A stretch of 64,000 nucleotides of DNA from Desulfitobacterium dehalogenans ATCC 51507 (GTDB taxonomy: Bacteria; Bacillota; Desulfitobacteriia; Desulfitobacteriales; Desulfitobacteriaceae), in NCBI RefSeq assembly GCF_000243155.2, contig NC_018017.1, forward strand, positions 1,178,001-1,242,000. The letters run 5' to 3'. The notes under the pieces were generated by a model. The model was not told the origin of the DNA, did no database searches, and was given only the letters and a program-made list of their open reading frames with translations. Made by a program: the position numbers and the translations under genes. Positions 33,749 to 42,058 of this stretch are shown here, in pieces. How positions within the stretch are numbered: the first letter of the stretch is position 1; every line of letters begins with the position of its first letter.

Positions 33749-36346
33749 ATGACAAAGTTCTTTGATAAGATCAATGAAATGACAATCAGCCGCAGAAACT
33801 TCATCAAAGCCAGCACCGCTGCTGCTGCCAGCTTATCTTTGGTGGGCTGTGGCAATACTCTGACCACGACGAATGCGGGTCAGGCAGCCAATGAAGAAGG
33901 AACATGGATTACGGCAGCTTGCTGGCATAACTGCGGCGGACGCTGCCTGAACAAGGCCCAGGTAGTGGACGGTGTTGTTGTCCGTCAAAAGACCGATGAT
34001 ACCCATCCAGACAGCCCGGATTATCCACAACAAAGGGGCTGCGCCAGAGGGAGATCTCAGCGCCAGCAGATTTTTGGTGCCGATCGCTTAAGATACCCCA
34101 TGAAACGCAAGAATTGGAACCCAGGAGACGGCGGCAAGAGAGAGCTCCGGGGTAAAGATGAGTGGGTAAGAATTTCCTGGGAAGAAGCCCTGGATCATAT
34201 TGCCGCCGAACTAAAACGTGTTAAAGAAACCTATGGCAATAAAGCTATTCTGGCGAAAGCCACAGGTCCGGCTCTTAATGCCTATGGCGGGGCTATGACC
34301 TACTGGGGATGTACTTCAGATGGAGCTTGGCCAAAACCCCAGCAATTTATGAACGGCGGCCGTTCCAAAGGGTCTAACGACCGCCTGGATCTGAGAAACT
34401 CCAAACTCATTGTTTTGTGGGGCGCTAATCCCGTATGGAGCAGCGGCGGTAATCCTGCCTACAATTTTAAACAGGCCAAAGAAGCAGGTGCAAAGTTCAT
34501 TATCGTTGACCCATTCTATAACGATACAGCCCAGCTTCTTGCTGATCAATGGATTCCCGTAAGACCTGGAACAGATACGGCTTTATTATTGGGAATGGCC
34601 CACTATATGATCACCAATAACCTCCATGATCAGGAGTTCCTCGATAAATACTGTGTGGGCTTTGATGCCGAGCATATGCCGGAAGGTGCTGATCCGAAAG
34701 AGAACTTTAAGGATTATGTTCTGGGAACCTATGATGGTACACCTAAAACTCCGGAATGGGCTTCCGAGCATTGTGGAACCGATCCGGATCTTATCCGCTC
34801 TTTCGCTCATGAGGTAGCTGTCACGAAACCCATGACCTTCTCCAGTTCATCGGCAGCGGCCAGAACCTCCGTTGGTGAACAATTCTGCCAAGCCTTCCTG
34901 ACCGTGGGTTGGATGACAGGAAATGTGGGGAAACCAGGGGCCAGCGTGTGCACTAATAATCGTCATAATACTCAAAGCTATGGCGGGCCGGCTCTAGTCA
35001 AAGCAGGAACTGCCGGCGGCAAATCTCCGGCTAATCCTCTCTATAAAGAGCCAACCTTCCCAGGACCAGATCCTTTTAAAACAGACTGGCATGGCATGGT
35101 CATCGACGAAGCCTGGGATGCAGTGCTCAATGGGGAGTACACTGCAGGAGTGAGAGGCAAACAGCCCTGCGATATCCGCATGATCTGGAATATCGGTTCG
35201 GGCAATGTACTCAATCAGAATACCGATATCATGAAAGGAATCGAAGCTTTCCGCAAAGTTGAATTTGTGGTAACATCAGCTCATTTCCTTACCGCCACGG
35301 CCCAATATGCAGATATCGTGCTTCCGGCTACCACCGAGTGGGAAAGACTGGGCGGTTTCTTAACGGGTAACCCGGAAATGATCATTTTCTACAGCCAAAT
35401 CACCCAACCCATGTTTGAGGCGAAAGATGATGATTGGATGTATGCCGAGATCGGCAAGCGGCTGGGCTTGGATCCTGCTGATTTTGATCCCCTTTCCCCT
35501 GAGCAGAAGCTGTTCAATATGGTGGCTGGCTGCACTGTGATGAAGGAAGACGGATCAGGCTATGAGAAGCTGGTGACCATTACCGCTGAGGATATCGCCG
35601 CCCTGGGAGTGAAAGGAACTCCCCAGGAAGGCCGCATCAGCTATAAAGAATTTAAAGAACAAGGAATCTATCAGGTGCCCCGTTCCCCTGGAGACCAATA
35701 CACCTATATTGACTATAAAGACTTCATTGAGGACCCTGAAAAGAACCCACTGGGCACCGAAAGCGGCAAATTCCAAATCCACAGCCAAGGTTTAGCCGAT
35801 ACGATCAATGCTTATGGTTGGAACACCTTAGCTCCCATCCCTAAGTATCAATATGTTACTGAAGGCTATGAAGAAACCTTCTCCAACTTTGAGAAGAAAG
35901 AGAAGGGCGGCTATCCGCTCCAGCTCACCACAATCCACTATGCACGCCGCAGCCATTCAACTTTGGATAATATCTCCTGGCTCAGAGAGGCGTTCCAAAA
36001 CAGACTCTATATTCATCCTGCCGATGCTGCCGCCAGAGGAATCGCTAAAAATGATATCGTGAAAATCAGCAGCCGCCATGGCCAAGTGATCCGGCCTGTG
36101 TATATCACGGAGAGAATCATGCCGGGAACTCTTACTTTAGGTCAGGGCGCTTGGGCAGAAGTGGACGATGAAACCGGTATCTGTAAGGCAGGCGCCACCA
36201 ATGTACTGAATGGCGGACTTCCTACCGGACAAGGGGTGCAGGCATACAACACATGTAATGTTCAAGTCGAGAAGTACGACAGCAAACTGCAAACCGACTA
36301 TTTATGGCCCAAACGGATTGTTGCTGCACAAGGGGGGAATAAATAA
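33749..36346 (+). CDS. DmsA-type molybdopterin oxidoreductase, catalytic subunit 2
   Basis: An 865-residue paralogue of the enzyme at 29727, with the same architecture: Tat motif (ISRRNFIKA, 13-21), lipobox-like LSLVGC (Cys34), [4Fe-4S] ligands Cys58, Cys62, Cys66 and Cys98, and a probable Ser190 molybdenum ligand in WGCTSDGAW. The first ~125 residues are nearly identical in pattern to copy 1, while the region after the Mo ligand and the substrate-funnel segments differ, suggesting a changed substrate. Its stop shares its last base with the next start (36346). Confidence 0.9.
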   Translation: MTKFFDKINEMTISRRNFIKASTAAAASLSLVGCGNTLTTTNAGQAANEEGTWITAACWHNCGGRCLNKAQVVDGVVVRQKTDDTHPDSPDYPQQRGCARGRSQRQQIFGADRLRYPMKRKNWNPGDGGKRELRGKDEWVRISWEEALDHIAAELKRVKETYGNKAILAKATGPALNAYGGAMTYWGCTSDGAWPKPQQFMNGGRSKGSNDRLDLRNSKLIVLWGANPVWSSGGNPAYNFKQAKEAGAKFIIVDPFYNDTAQLLADQWIPVRPGTDTALLLGMAHYMITNNLHDQEFLDKYCVGFDAEHMPEGADPKENFKDYVLGTYDGTPKTPEWASEHCGTDPDLIRSFAHEVAVTKPMTFSSSSAAARTSVGEQFCQAFLTVGWMTGNVGKPGASVCTNNRHNTQSYGGPALVKAGTAGGKSPANPLYKEPTFPGPDPFKTDWHGMVIDEAWDAVLNGEYTAGVRGKQPCDIRMIWNIGSGNVLNQNTDIMKGIEAFRKVEFVVTSAHFLTATAQYADIVLPATTEWERLGGFLTGNPEMIIFYSQITQPMFEAKDDDWMYAEIGKRLGLDPADFDPLSPEQKLFNMVAGCTVMKEDGSGYEKLVTITAEDIAALGVKGTPQEGRISYKEFKEQGIYQVPRSPGDQYTYIDYKDFIEDPEKNPLGTESGKFQIHSQGLADTINAYGWNTLAPIPKYQYVTEGYEETFSNFEKKEKGGYPLQLTTIHYARRSHSTLDNISWLREAFQNRLYIHPADAAARGIAKNDIVKISSRHGQVIRPVYITERIMPGTLTLGQGAWAEVDDETGICKAGATNVLNGGLPTGQGVQAYNTCNVQVEKYDSKLQTDYLWPKRIVAAQGGNK

Positions 36347-36924
36347 TGGCGCAATATGGATTCTACTTTGATATGACCGCTTGTGGCGGATGCAAAACCT
36401 GTCAAATTGCTTGTAACGATCGCAATGACCTGAAGCCCGGAACTTTGTTCAGAAGAGTTAAAGGCTTTGAAGGCGGGAAATTCCCCGCGCCTTGGATTTA
36501 CTACCTTTCCATCACCTGTAACCACTGCAAAGAACCTAAATGTGTGGAAGGCTGCCCCACTCAGGCTATGCATAAGCTGGAGAATGGGATTGTCGCCCAC
36601 GATAAAAGCAAATGCATCGGCTGCCGTTATTGCACTTGGAGCTGCCCTTACGGGGTTCCTCAATTTATCGAAGAAACCGGCCAGGTCAGCAAATGCGATA
36701 TGTGCCAAAACTTAGTGGAAAAAGGGGAGAACCCTGCCTGTGTCGATGCCTGCACCATGAGAGCTATCAAATGGGGAGAACTTGACGAACTGCGGGCAAA
36801 ATATGGGGCGGATGCTGTAAGTGACTTGCCGGTGCTGCCGAACTCTTCCAAAACAACCCCCTCCGTTCTGATCAAACCCAAAACTGTTGCTCTCAATAAA
36901 GAATTTATAGTGAAGGAGGACTGA
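36346..36924 (+). CDS. DmsB-type four-cluster ferredoxin subunit 2
   Basis: A 192-residue paralogue of the ferredoxin at 32321 with the four clusters CGGCKTCQIAC, CNHCKEPKCVEGC, CIGCRYCTWSC and CDMCQNLVEKGENPACVDAC. Starts on the last base of the preceding stop codon and ends 2 bases before the anchor gene, repeating the spacing of the first unit. Transfers electrons from the DmsC-like anchor to the second catalytic subunit. Confidence 0.92.
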   Translation: MAQYGFYFDMTACGGCKTCQIACNDRNDLKPGTLFRRVKGFEGGKFPAPWIYYLSITCNHCKEPKCVEGCPTQAMHKLENGIVAHDKSKCIGCRYCTWSCPYGVPQFIEETGQVSKCDMCQNLVEKGENPACVDACTMRAIKWGELDELRAKYGADAVSDLPVLPNSSKTTPSVLIKPKTVALNKEFIVKED

Positions 36925-36926
36925 TC

Positions 36927-37769
36927 ATGGGAGGAGAAACAGCGTTATTGATTTTTTCCTTTTGCATGCAGGCCGCGATCGGAATCATGTTTTTCATGAC
37001 TCTAAGTCATCAGCTGTATAAAGGAAAAGTCTTCAAAGGTGCAGCGGCAACAGCCGCCGGATTAAGTGTCATTGGTGTTCTGGCTTCTTTGGCCCATCTT
37101 GGTCAACCGTTTCACGCCTTGAATTCCCTGTTCAATCTGGGCAGCTCATGGTTAAGCCGGGAAGTGCTCTTTAGCGGAATGTTCATGGGTGTTGCTGTCC
37201 TCTATGCCCTGGTCCAATGGTTTAAAGCGGATGCCTCCGCTTTAAGTGCCGGACTCCGGTGGCTGGGCAGCGGTATCGGTCTGATTGCGGTGTTTTCCAT
37301 GAGCAAGCTCTACACCACCGCTTCCGTACCGGTCTGGCAGGGGATCAATACTTTCGTGGACTTCTATGCCACAGCCATTGCTGTGGGTGCCCTTTTGTTC
37401 CTCGTCGTAAGCATGAAAGAACTGCAAAGTGTCGATAAAAAGATCTTCGGTTATCTGGTTTTGGCTGCGGTGATTATTCAAGCCGCAGTGGCCATACCCT
37501 ATGCTATCAACTTAGGCCTGGGGGGACCGGCTGCACAAGCCAGTGCGGAAATCCTCAGCGGAATGAGTTTCATCATTGCGGTGAAATGGATTCTTGTCCT
37601 GGGAGGAGCCGTTATTCTTCTCTGGCCTACTCTGCAAAAATCCGCCAAACCTGAGACCCAATCTTCCAGCTTGCTTTACGCATCGTTAGCTGCCCTGATC
37701 TGTGGACAATTTATCGGCCGCTATGTGTTTTACGCAGGGATGGTCGCTTCTACGATTGGGCTGACCTAA
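36927..37769 (+). CDS. DmsC-type membrane anchor subunit 2
   Basis: A 280-residue, eight-helix anchor, paralogue of the protein at 32899 (shared LAHLGQPFHALNSLFNLGSSWLSREVLFSGMF). Completes the second dms unit, whose transcript ends at the strong terminator at 37813-37853. Predicted quinol-oxidising membrane subunit. Confidence 0.9.
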   Translation: MGGETALLIFSFCMQAAIGIMFFMTLSHQLYKGKVFKGAAATAAGLSVIGVLASLAHLGQPFHALNSLFNLGSSWLSREVLFSGMFMGVAVLYALVQWFKADASALSAGLRWLGSGIGLIAVFSMSKLYTTASVPVWQGINTFVDFYATAIAVGALLFLVVSMKELQSVDKKIFGYLVLAAVIIQAAVAIPYAINLGLGGPAAQASAEILSGMSFIIAVKWILVLGGAVILLWPTLQKSAKPETQSSSLLYASLAALICGQFIGRYVFYAGMVASTIGLT

Positions 37770-37812
37770 TAAACAACTCCCTAATTACCCAATTAGTACA
37801 ATACCCTCATTA

Positions 37813-37853
37813 AATCCTACTTTCTTCTGCTATAGAAAGTAGGATTCTTTTTA
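37813..37853 (+). terminator. Strong terminator after the double dms operon
   Basis: Perfect 12-bp stem, aatcctactttc (37813-37824) with gaaagtaggatt (37835-37846), 10-base loop, then ctttttag. Located 44 bases after the second dmsC stop. Confidence 0.9.
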
Positions 37854-37968
37854 GCTGAGGACACAAATATTTCATAGATTTTTCGTATATTTCTCTATTG
37901 GAAATCATGCTAAACTACATACATACTACGCAACGACGCTTTTAAACTGGAAATGAGGTGGATTAGAA

Positions 37969-38787
37969 ATGTATAGCGGTGAATGGGCTTTAATTATTTT
38001 CAGTGTTTTAACCCAATGTGCTGTAGGAATCTGGGTCATTGCCATTGGACTTAGAACGTTTATGACCAGAAGGATAGACCCTGGCTTTGCAACTCAACTG
38101 ACCTGGCGTCCTCTGTTAGTGGTAGGGCCTCTCATGTGTGTCGCCTTAGTGATCTCCATATTTCACCTTGGTTCACCGACGCAGGCCTATGCATCGGTAG
38201 GTAATTTGCTCACCTCATGGCTGAGCCGTGAGATTGTCTTCAGTGGGTTGTTTTTATTTTTCTGGGTTATCTCTATCCTGTTCTACCGGCGCGAGGGGGC
38301 AAGTATGGCTTTAGGATGGCTCACTTCCCTTTTGGGGTTGATTGCGGTATTCAGTATGTCCAGTATATATTACACCACACCTATTCCTGCTTGGGCTTCT
38401 CCCAATACTTACATTAGTTTTTTCGCTACCATGATCACCCTGGGTTCCATCGCCTGTACCTTATTCATGGAGACGGTCAGAGATTTTCGGGGTCATCAAG
38501 GGGTAAGAGATTTGCTTTGGAAGCTCTCACTCCTTACCATGGGAGTATTGCTCGTTCAGTTAGCTTTCTTTTTCTTTAACTCAAAGACGTATTCTTTGCT
38601 CCCATTGCTCTACTGTGCGCTCCTATTGCTGGGGGGAATGAACTTTGTAGGGTATAGCTTTCAAGGATTTAAAAACCCAGGCAAAGGCTTGCGCCCGGTC
38701 TTTTATCTGAGCTTAGTTCTGCTCTTTAGTGCACAAATTTTAGGACGTTACTTATTTTATGCCAATGCAATACCCATTATGGGGTAA
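37969..38787 (+). CDS. Orphan DmsC-like membrane anchor
   Basis: A 272-residue, eight-helix member of the same anchor family (ISIFHLGSPTQAYASVGNLLTSWLSREIVFSGLF matches the DmsC hallmark), but more diverged from the other two than they are from each other. It has its own gaggtgg ribosome site, lies after the terminator and has no adjacent catalytic or ferredoxin subunit. It may serve as an alternative anchor for one of the DmsAB pairs or work with the small membrane protein encoded next. Confidence 0.85.
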   Translation: MYSGEWALIIFSVLTQCAVGIWVIAIGLRTFMTRRIDPGFATQLTWRPLLVVGPLMCVALVISIFHLGSPTQAYASVGNLLTSWLSREIVFSGLFLFFWVISILFYRREGASMALGWLTSLLGLIAVFSMSSIYYTTPIPAWASPNTYISFFATMITLGSIACTLFMETVRDFRGHQGVRDLLWKLSLLTMGVLLVQLAFFFFNSKTYSLLPLLYCALLLLGGMNFVGYSFQGFKNPGKGLRPVFYLSLVLLFSAQILGRYLFYANAIPIMG

Positions 38788-38869
38788 AAGCGCTAGGGTT
38801 GACTTTTTTGTCTAACCATCTTTAAACCTTCTTCAAAATAGTTTAAGATTTAAATAATGAGGTGATTGA

Positions 38870-39376
38870 GTGCTATTCCTTAACCGCTTTAACAAAACCT
38901 ATCAAAAAGTGCTTTTTGCCTTAGGTCTGTCTATAGTATTCTTACTCATTACGGCAGTGACCCGAAGTACTGTTAAGCAAGCCGGAGGAATAGCCTGCTT
39001 CTTTATAGCGGGTATATTGATTCTTGCGGTATTTAAAGTTTTTTTTCTGGAATTTGTCGAAGAACCGGGTCGGCGTATGAAAGGTAAGAGGATCATAGAA
39101 TTTCTGCATACCTGCTTTGGTTGGATTGTTTTTGTTTTGGTTATTTATCATAGCTTGTATTTCTTATCCTTAGCTTTTTGGCCGGAAAATGAGATTTCTC
39201 CCAATTATTACATCACCGGAGTCTTAGCCTTGATTCCCATGAGTTTAGTCGTGACTTCGGGCTTGGATAAAAACATCATGGCGAAAAGCAAGGAGATAAA
39301 ATCCGCCTATTTCAACCATGTTTTTATGACCATTCTCTTTGCGGTACTTATTATCATCCATATCAATTTTCAATAA
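38870..39376 (+). CDS. Small membrane protein with conserved-looking histidines, possible cytochrome b
   Basis: A 168-residue protein using GTG 38870 behind gaggtga. Five hydrophobic helices (about 14-33, 38-58, 82-105, 116-135 and 146-166). Histidines sit within or at the edge of helices: FLHTCFGW, IYHSLYF, FNHVFMT and IIHINF. Paired helix histidines of this kind are typical of di-heme b-type cytochromes such as cytochrome b561 or ferric-reductase-like domains, so a quinone-linked electron-transfer role is possible. No family is certain. Lies between the orphan DmsC and the second kinase. Confidence 0.6.
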   Translation: MLFLNRFNKTYQKVLFALGLSIVFLLITAVTRSTVKQAGGIACFFIAGILILAVFKVFFLEFVEEPGRRMKGKRIIEFLHTCFGWIVFVLVIYHSLYFLSLAFWPENEISPNYYITGVLALIPMSLVVTSGLDKNIMAKSKEIKSAYFNHVFMTILFAVLIIIHINFQ

Positions 39377-39423
39377 AGAGTCTTGAATTGGGTATATGAT
39401 TACATGACAAGTGAGCTGATACG

Positions 39424-41082
39424 ATGAAGGATAGTTTAACACATCGGTTTATGCTATTTACCACCTTTGTGGTGGTATCTATTATGCTCATCCATTTTAC
39501 TTGGGATTATCGCACGCAAAGGGCTCAAGCCACTTTAGAGATGCATGAAAAGGCTCAAGTTATCACAAAACAGCTCATTGCTACTCGTGAAGTCATAGCG
39601 AAGAATCAGGACCGTATTAATTATGATTCTCAAGGAAATTTTGAGTTTAAGCATCTTAATCCGGCGGCGATTGGCATGCAAATCGGTGACATTTTTGGGC
39701 AGCTGACCAATTACTCCATCAAACAGACGCGGATTGATTATCGAGCCAGCTGCAATGCGCCGGATGCTTTTGAAGCACAAGGATTGCTAAGGTTCGGCCA
39801 GGAGCCACATCTTGCCGAAATCTGGGGGGAAGATGTAGTAGGAGGAGAGCGGGTTTTTCGCTATATGGTCCCCTTGCATATGAAGGAAGAATGCCTCTCC
39901 TGTCATGGCCAACCGATTGGAGATATAGATATCACTGGACATTTCAAAGAAGGGTACAAAGCCGAGGATTTAGGCGGGGCCATCAGTCTGATTATGCCCA
40001 TGGATATTTTCCTCCAAGGGATGAAGGTCGATGTCTATCGCCATTTATCCTTCTCCCTTTTACTTATCGGTGTGATTGTAATCTCAATGTACTTGCTTGT
40101 CACCCGTCTTGTCACCCGCTCTTTAGGGGAGCTAAAGATTGCTACTGCTCAAGTGGGGCAAGGAAATTTCGATATTGACCTCAATTGTATTAAAGCACAA
40201 GGAGAAATAAAGGAACTGGCTCAGCATATTCAAGAGATGGCCAATCAACTGAAGGATTTATATCAAAATTTAGAGGCCAAGGTAGAAAAAAGAACCCATC
40301 AATTGGAATTGGTCAATGAAGACTTAAGGATTAAGCAGGATGAACTGGAAGCCGCCAATATTAAACTGAATGAGATCAATACCTATAAATCGGAGTTTCT
40401 GGCGATTATGAGTCATGAATTAAGGACTCCCTTGACATCCGTCATGGCTTTTACGGACCTTCTCCTTCAAGAGCTTCCCAAGGAATTTATACAAGAACGA
40501 CAGAACCTTAAATACATAAAAGCCAACAGCCAGAACCTCTTAAAATTGATTAATAATATACTTGATCTTGCCAAGATCGAAGCCGGTCGCCTGGAATTAA
40601 AATTAGAATATGTAGACATGGCCGATGTTCTGGGAGCCATTGACAGTGTAGTAGCGCCTTTAGCAAAGAAGAAGGGGATTGTCTGGGAAATAAACCTTGC
40701 CCCTGAAGTTTCCTTACTTCGTGCGGATCCGGAGAAACTTCGCCGGGTTATTGAGAACTTAGCGGGGAATGCGATTAAATTCACACCTTCTGGAGGGCGT
40801 GTAGAAATTCAGGTGACTAACACTCCGAGGGAGAATTGGATCATCATTCGCGTCATTGATACAGGAATTGGCATCCCTCCTGAAGAGCAGGAAGAGATCT
40901 TTGAACGATTCACCCAGGTAGATAGTTCCAACTCAAGAAAATATGGAGGAACCGGTCTGGGCTTAGCCCTGGCTAAGGAATTAGTAACTCTTCACAAAGG
41001 AGAACTATGGGTCGAGAGCGAAATAAATAAAGGCAGTACTTTTGTGGTCTATTTACCGAAGGATCCCGATAAAGTAGACTAG
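39424..41082 (+). CDS. Sensor histidine kinase with DUF3365 heme-motif sensor domain, copy 2
   Basis: A 552-residue paralogue of the kinase at 27001. TM1 about 8-26, extracytoplasmic DUF3365 domain with ECLSCHGQP (CxxCH at Cys157-His161), TM2 about 205-228, HAMP, coiled coil, HisKA MSHELRTPLTSVMAF and HATPase_c with ENLAGNAIKF and GTGLGLALA. The paired response regulator gene follows 92 bases later. Likely a c-type-heme redox sensor governing the surrounding respiratory genes. Confidence 0.9.
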   Translation: MKDSLTHRFMLFTTFVVVSIMLIHFTWDYRTQRAQATLEMHEKAQVITKQLIATREVIAKNQDRINYDSQGNFEFKHLNPAAIGMQIGDIFGQLTNYSIKQTRIDYRASCNAPDAFEAQGLLRFGQEPHLAEIWGEDVVGGERVFRYMVPLHMKEECLSCHGQPIGDIDITGHFKEGYKAEDLGGAISLIMPMDIFLQGMKVDVYRHLSFSLLLIGVIVISMYLLVTRLVTRSLGELKIATAQVGQGNFDIDLNCIKAQGEIKELAQHIQEMANQLKDLYQNLEAKVEKRTHQLELVNEDLRIKQDELEAANIKLNEINTYKSEFLAIMSHELRTPLTSVMAFTDLLLQELPKEFIQERQNLKYIKANSQNLLKLINNILDLAKIEAGRLELKLEYVDMADVLGAIDSVVAPLAKKKGIVWEINLAPEVSLLRADPEKLRRVIENLAGNAIKFTPSGGRVEIQVTNTPRENWIIIRVIDTGIGIPPEEQEEIFERFTQVDSSNSRKYGGTGLGLALAKELVTLHKGELWVESEINKGSTFVVYLPKDPDKVD

Positions 41083-41174
41083 CTTCAGGCGGGGATTCAG
41101 CCCAATCTGAAAGTTAGTCGCTCTTATTCACGCAGTGGATAAAAATACATAGTGATGCACAAGGAGGAAAAGGG

Positions 41175-41879
41175 ATGAAGCGCACCTATAAGGTTTTGTT
41201 GGTCGACGACGAAGAAAGTATCTATAAAGTTGTCGAGCAAGTCCTAAAGAGGGAAGCTTATGAACTACTTTATGCAGACAATGGAGAAGGGGCCTTGGAA
41301 TGCTTTCAAAAAGAAAATCCGGATCTAGTGATACTTGATGTGATGCTGCCCTTGATCGATGGCTATGAGGTCTGTAAAACCATAAGAGAAAACAGTAAGG
41401 TTCCTATCCTTATGCTTTCAGCTAAAGGGGAGATAATCGACAAAAGTGTGGGATTTAATCTCGGTGCCGATGACTATCTTGTCAAGCCTTTCAGTCCTGT
41501 TGAATTAGGGTTGCGCGTTAAGGCTCTTTTGAGACGTTCTTTTGACAAAGAGCAGTCGGCTCCCAAAGTAAGAAAAACCACGAAAATAAGTAAAGGTGAT
41601 CTGGAAATCAATTGTGAGAGCCACGAAGTCTTTGTTCGCGGCAAGCCTGTGTATTTAACTCCCAAAGAGTTTGAATTGCTTACTTTTATGGCGGAACATC
41701 CTGCTCAAGTCTTTACCCGGGAGCAACTCTTTGCTCATATGTGGAGAGACGAGTATGTGAACGACACAAGCACCATTACCGTATTCATTCGCAAGCTCAG
41801 AGAAAAGATTGAGCTGGATCCTGCTAAGCCCCAATATATCCAAACCGTATGGGGAATTGGGTATAAGTTTTCCGAGTAG
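41175..41879 (+). CDS. OmpR/PhoB-family response regulator, copy 2
   Basis: A 234-residue paralogue of the regulator at 26283: DDEE at 11-14, phospho-acceptor Asp55 in LVILDVMLP, KPFSP motif, and winged helix ending IQTVWGIGYKFSE. The recognition helix regions of the two regulators (STITVFIRKLREKIELDP here, GTITVFIRKVREKIELDP there) are almost the same, so they may bind the same boxes. Preceded by aaggaggaaaag. Confidence 0.92.
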   Translation: MKRTYKVLLVDDEESIYKVVEQVLKREAYELLYADNGEGALECFQKENPDLVILDVMLPLIDGYEVCKTIRENSKVPILMLSAKGEIIDKSVGFNLGADDYLVKPFSPVELGLRVKALLRRSFDKEQSAPKVRKTTKISKGDLEINCESHEVFVRGKPVYLTPKEFELLTFMAEHPAQVFTREQLFAHMWRDEYVNDTSTITVFIRKLREKIELDPAKPQYIQTVWGIGYKFSE

Positions 41880-41885
41880 AATTCG

Positions 41886-41945
41886 GTTAATCTTTTGTTA
41901 AGATTCGTGTAAGAAAATGTAAAGATTTCATTAACTATATATAAA
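41886..41945 (+). promoter_or_regulatory. Tandem 11-base direct repeats upstream of resB-nap
   Basis: Five half-sites at exact 11-base steps: gttaa (41886), gttaa (41897), tgtaa (41908), gtaaa (41919) and attaa (41930), followed by a tatatataaa -10-like stretch (about 41936-41945). The first 16 bases, gttaatcttttgttaa, are identical to the box at 28861 before torD. The period and multiplicity fit cooperative binding of a PhoB/OmpR-type regulator such as those encoded at 26283 and 41175. Confidence 0.6.
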
Positions 41946-41969
41946 GTTTTGACTAACGTTCTCGTAAGA

Positions 41970-42002
41970 AATACTTGCTATATTAGAAGCAAGTATTTTT
42001 TT
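41970..42002 (+). terminator. Terminator or attenuator before resB
   Basis: Perfect 10-bp stem aatacttgct (41970-41979) with agcaagtatt (41988-41997), 8-base loop, then a T run (7 T in all). It lies 90 bases after the response regulator stop, but downstream of the direct repeats and possible -10, so it may be a leader attenuator for the resB-nap transcript as well as the end of the kinase-regulator operon. Confidence 0.75.
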
Positions 42003-42058
42003 ATGCGAAAATTGCCACATTCTCAATGAATGTGCGGGAAGAGAAAAGGGGGTACTGT

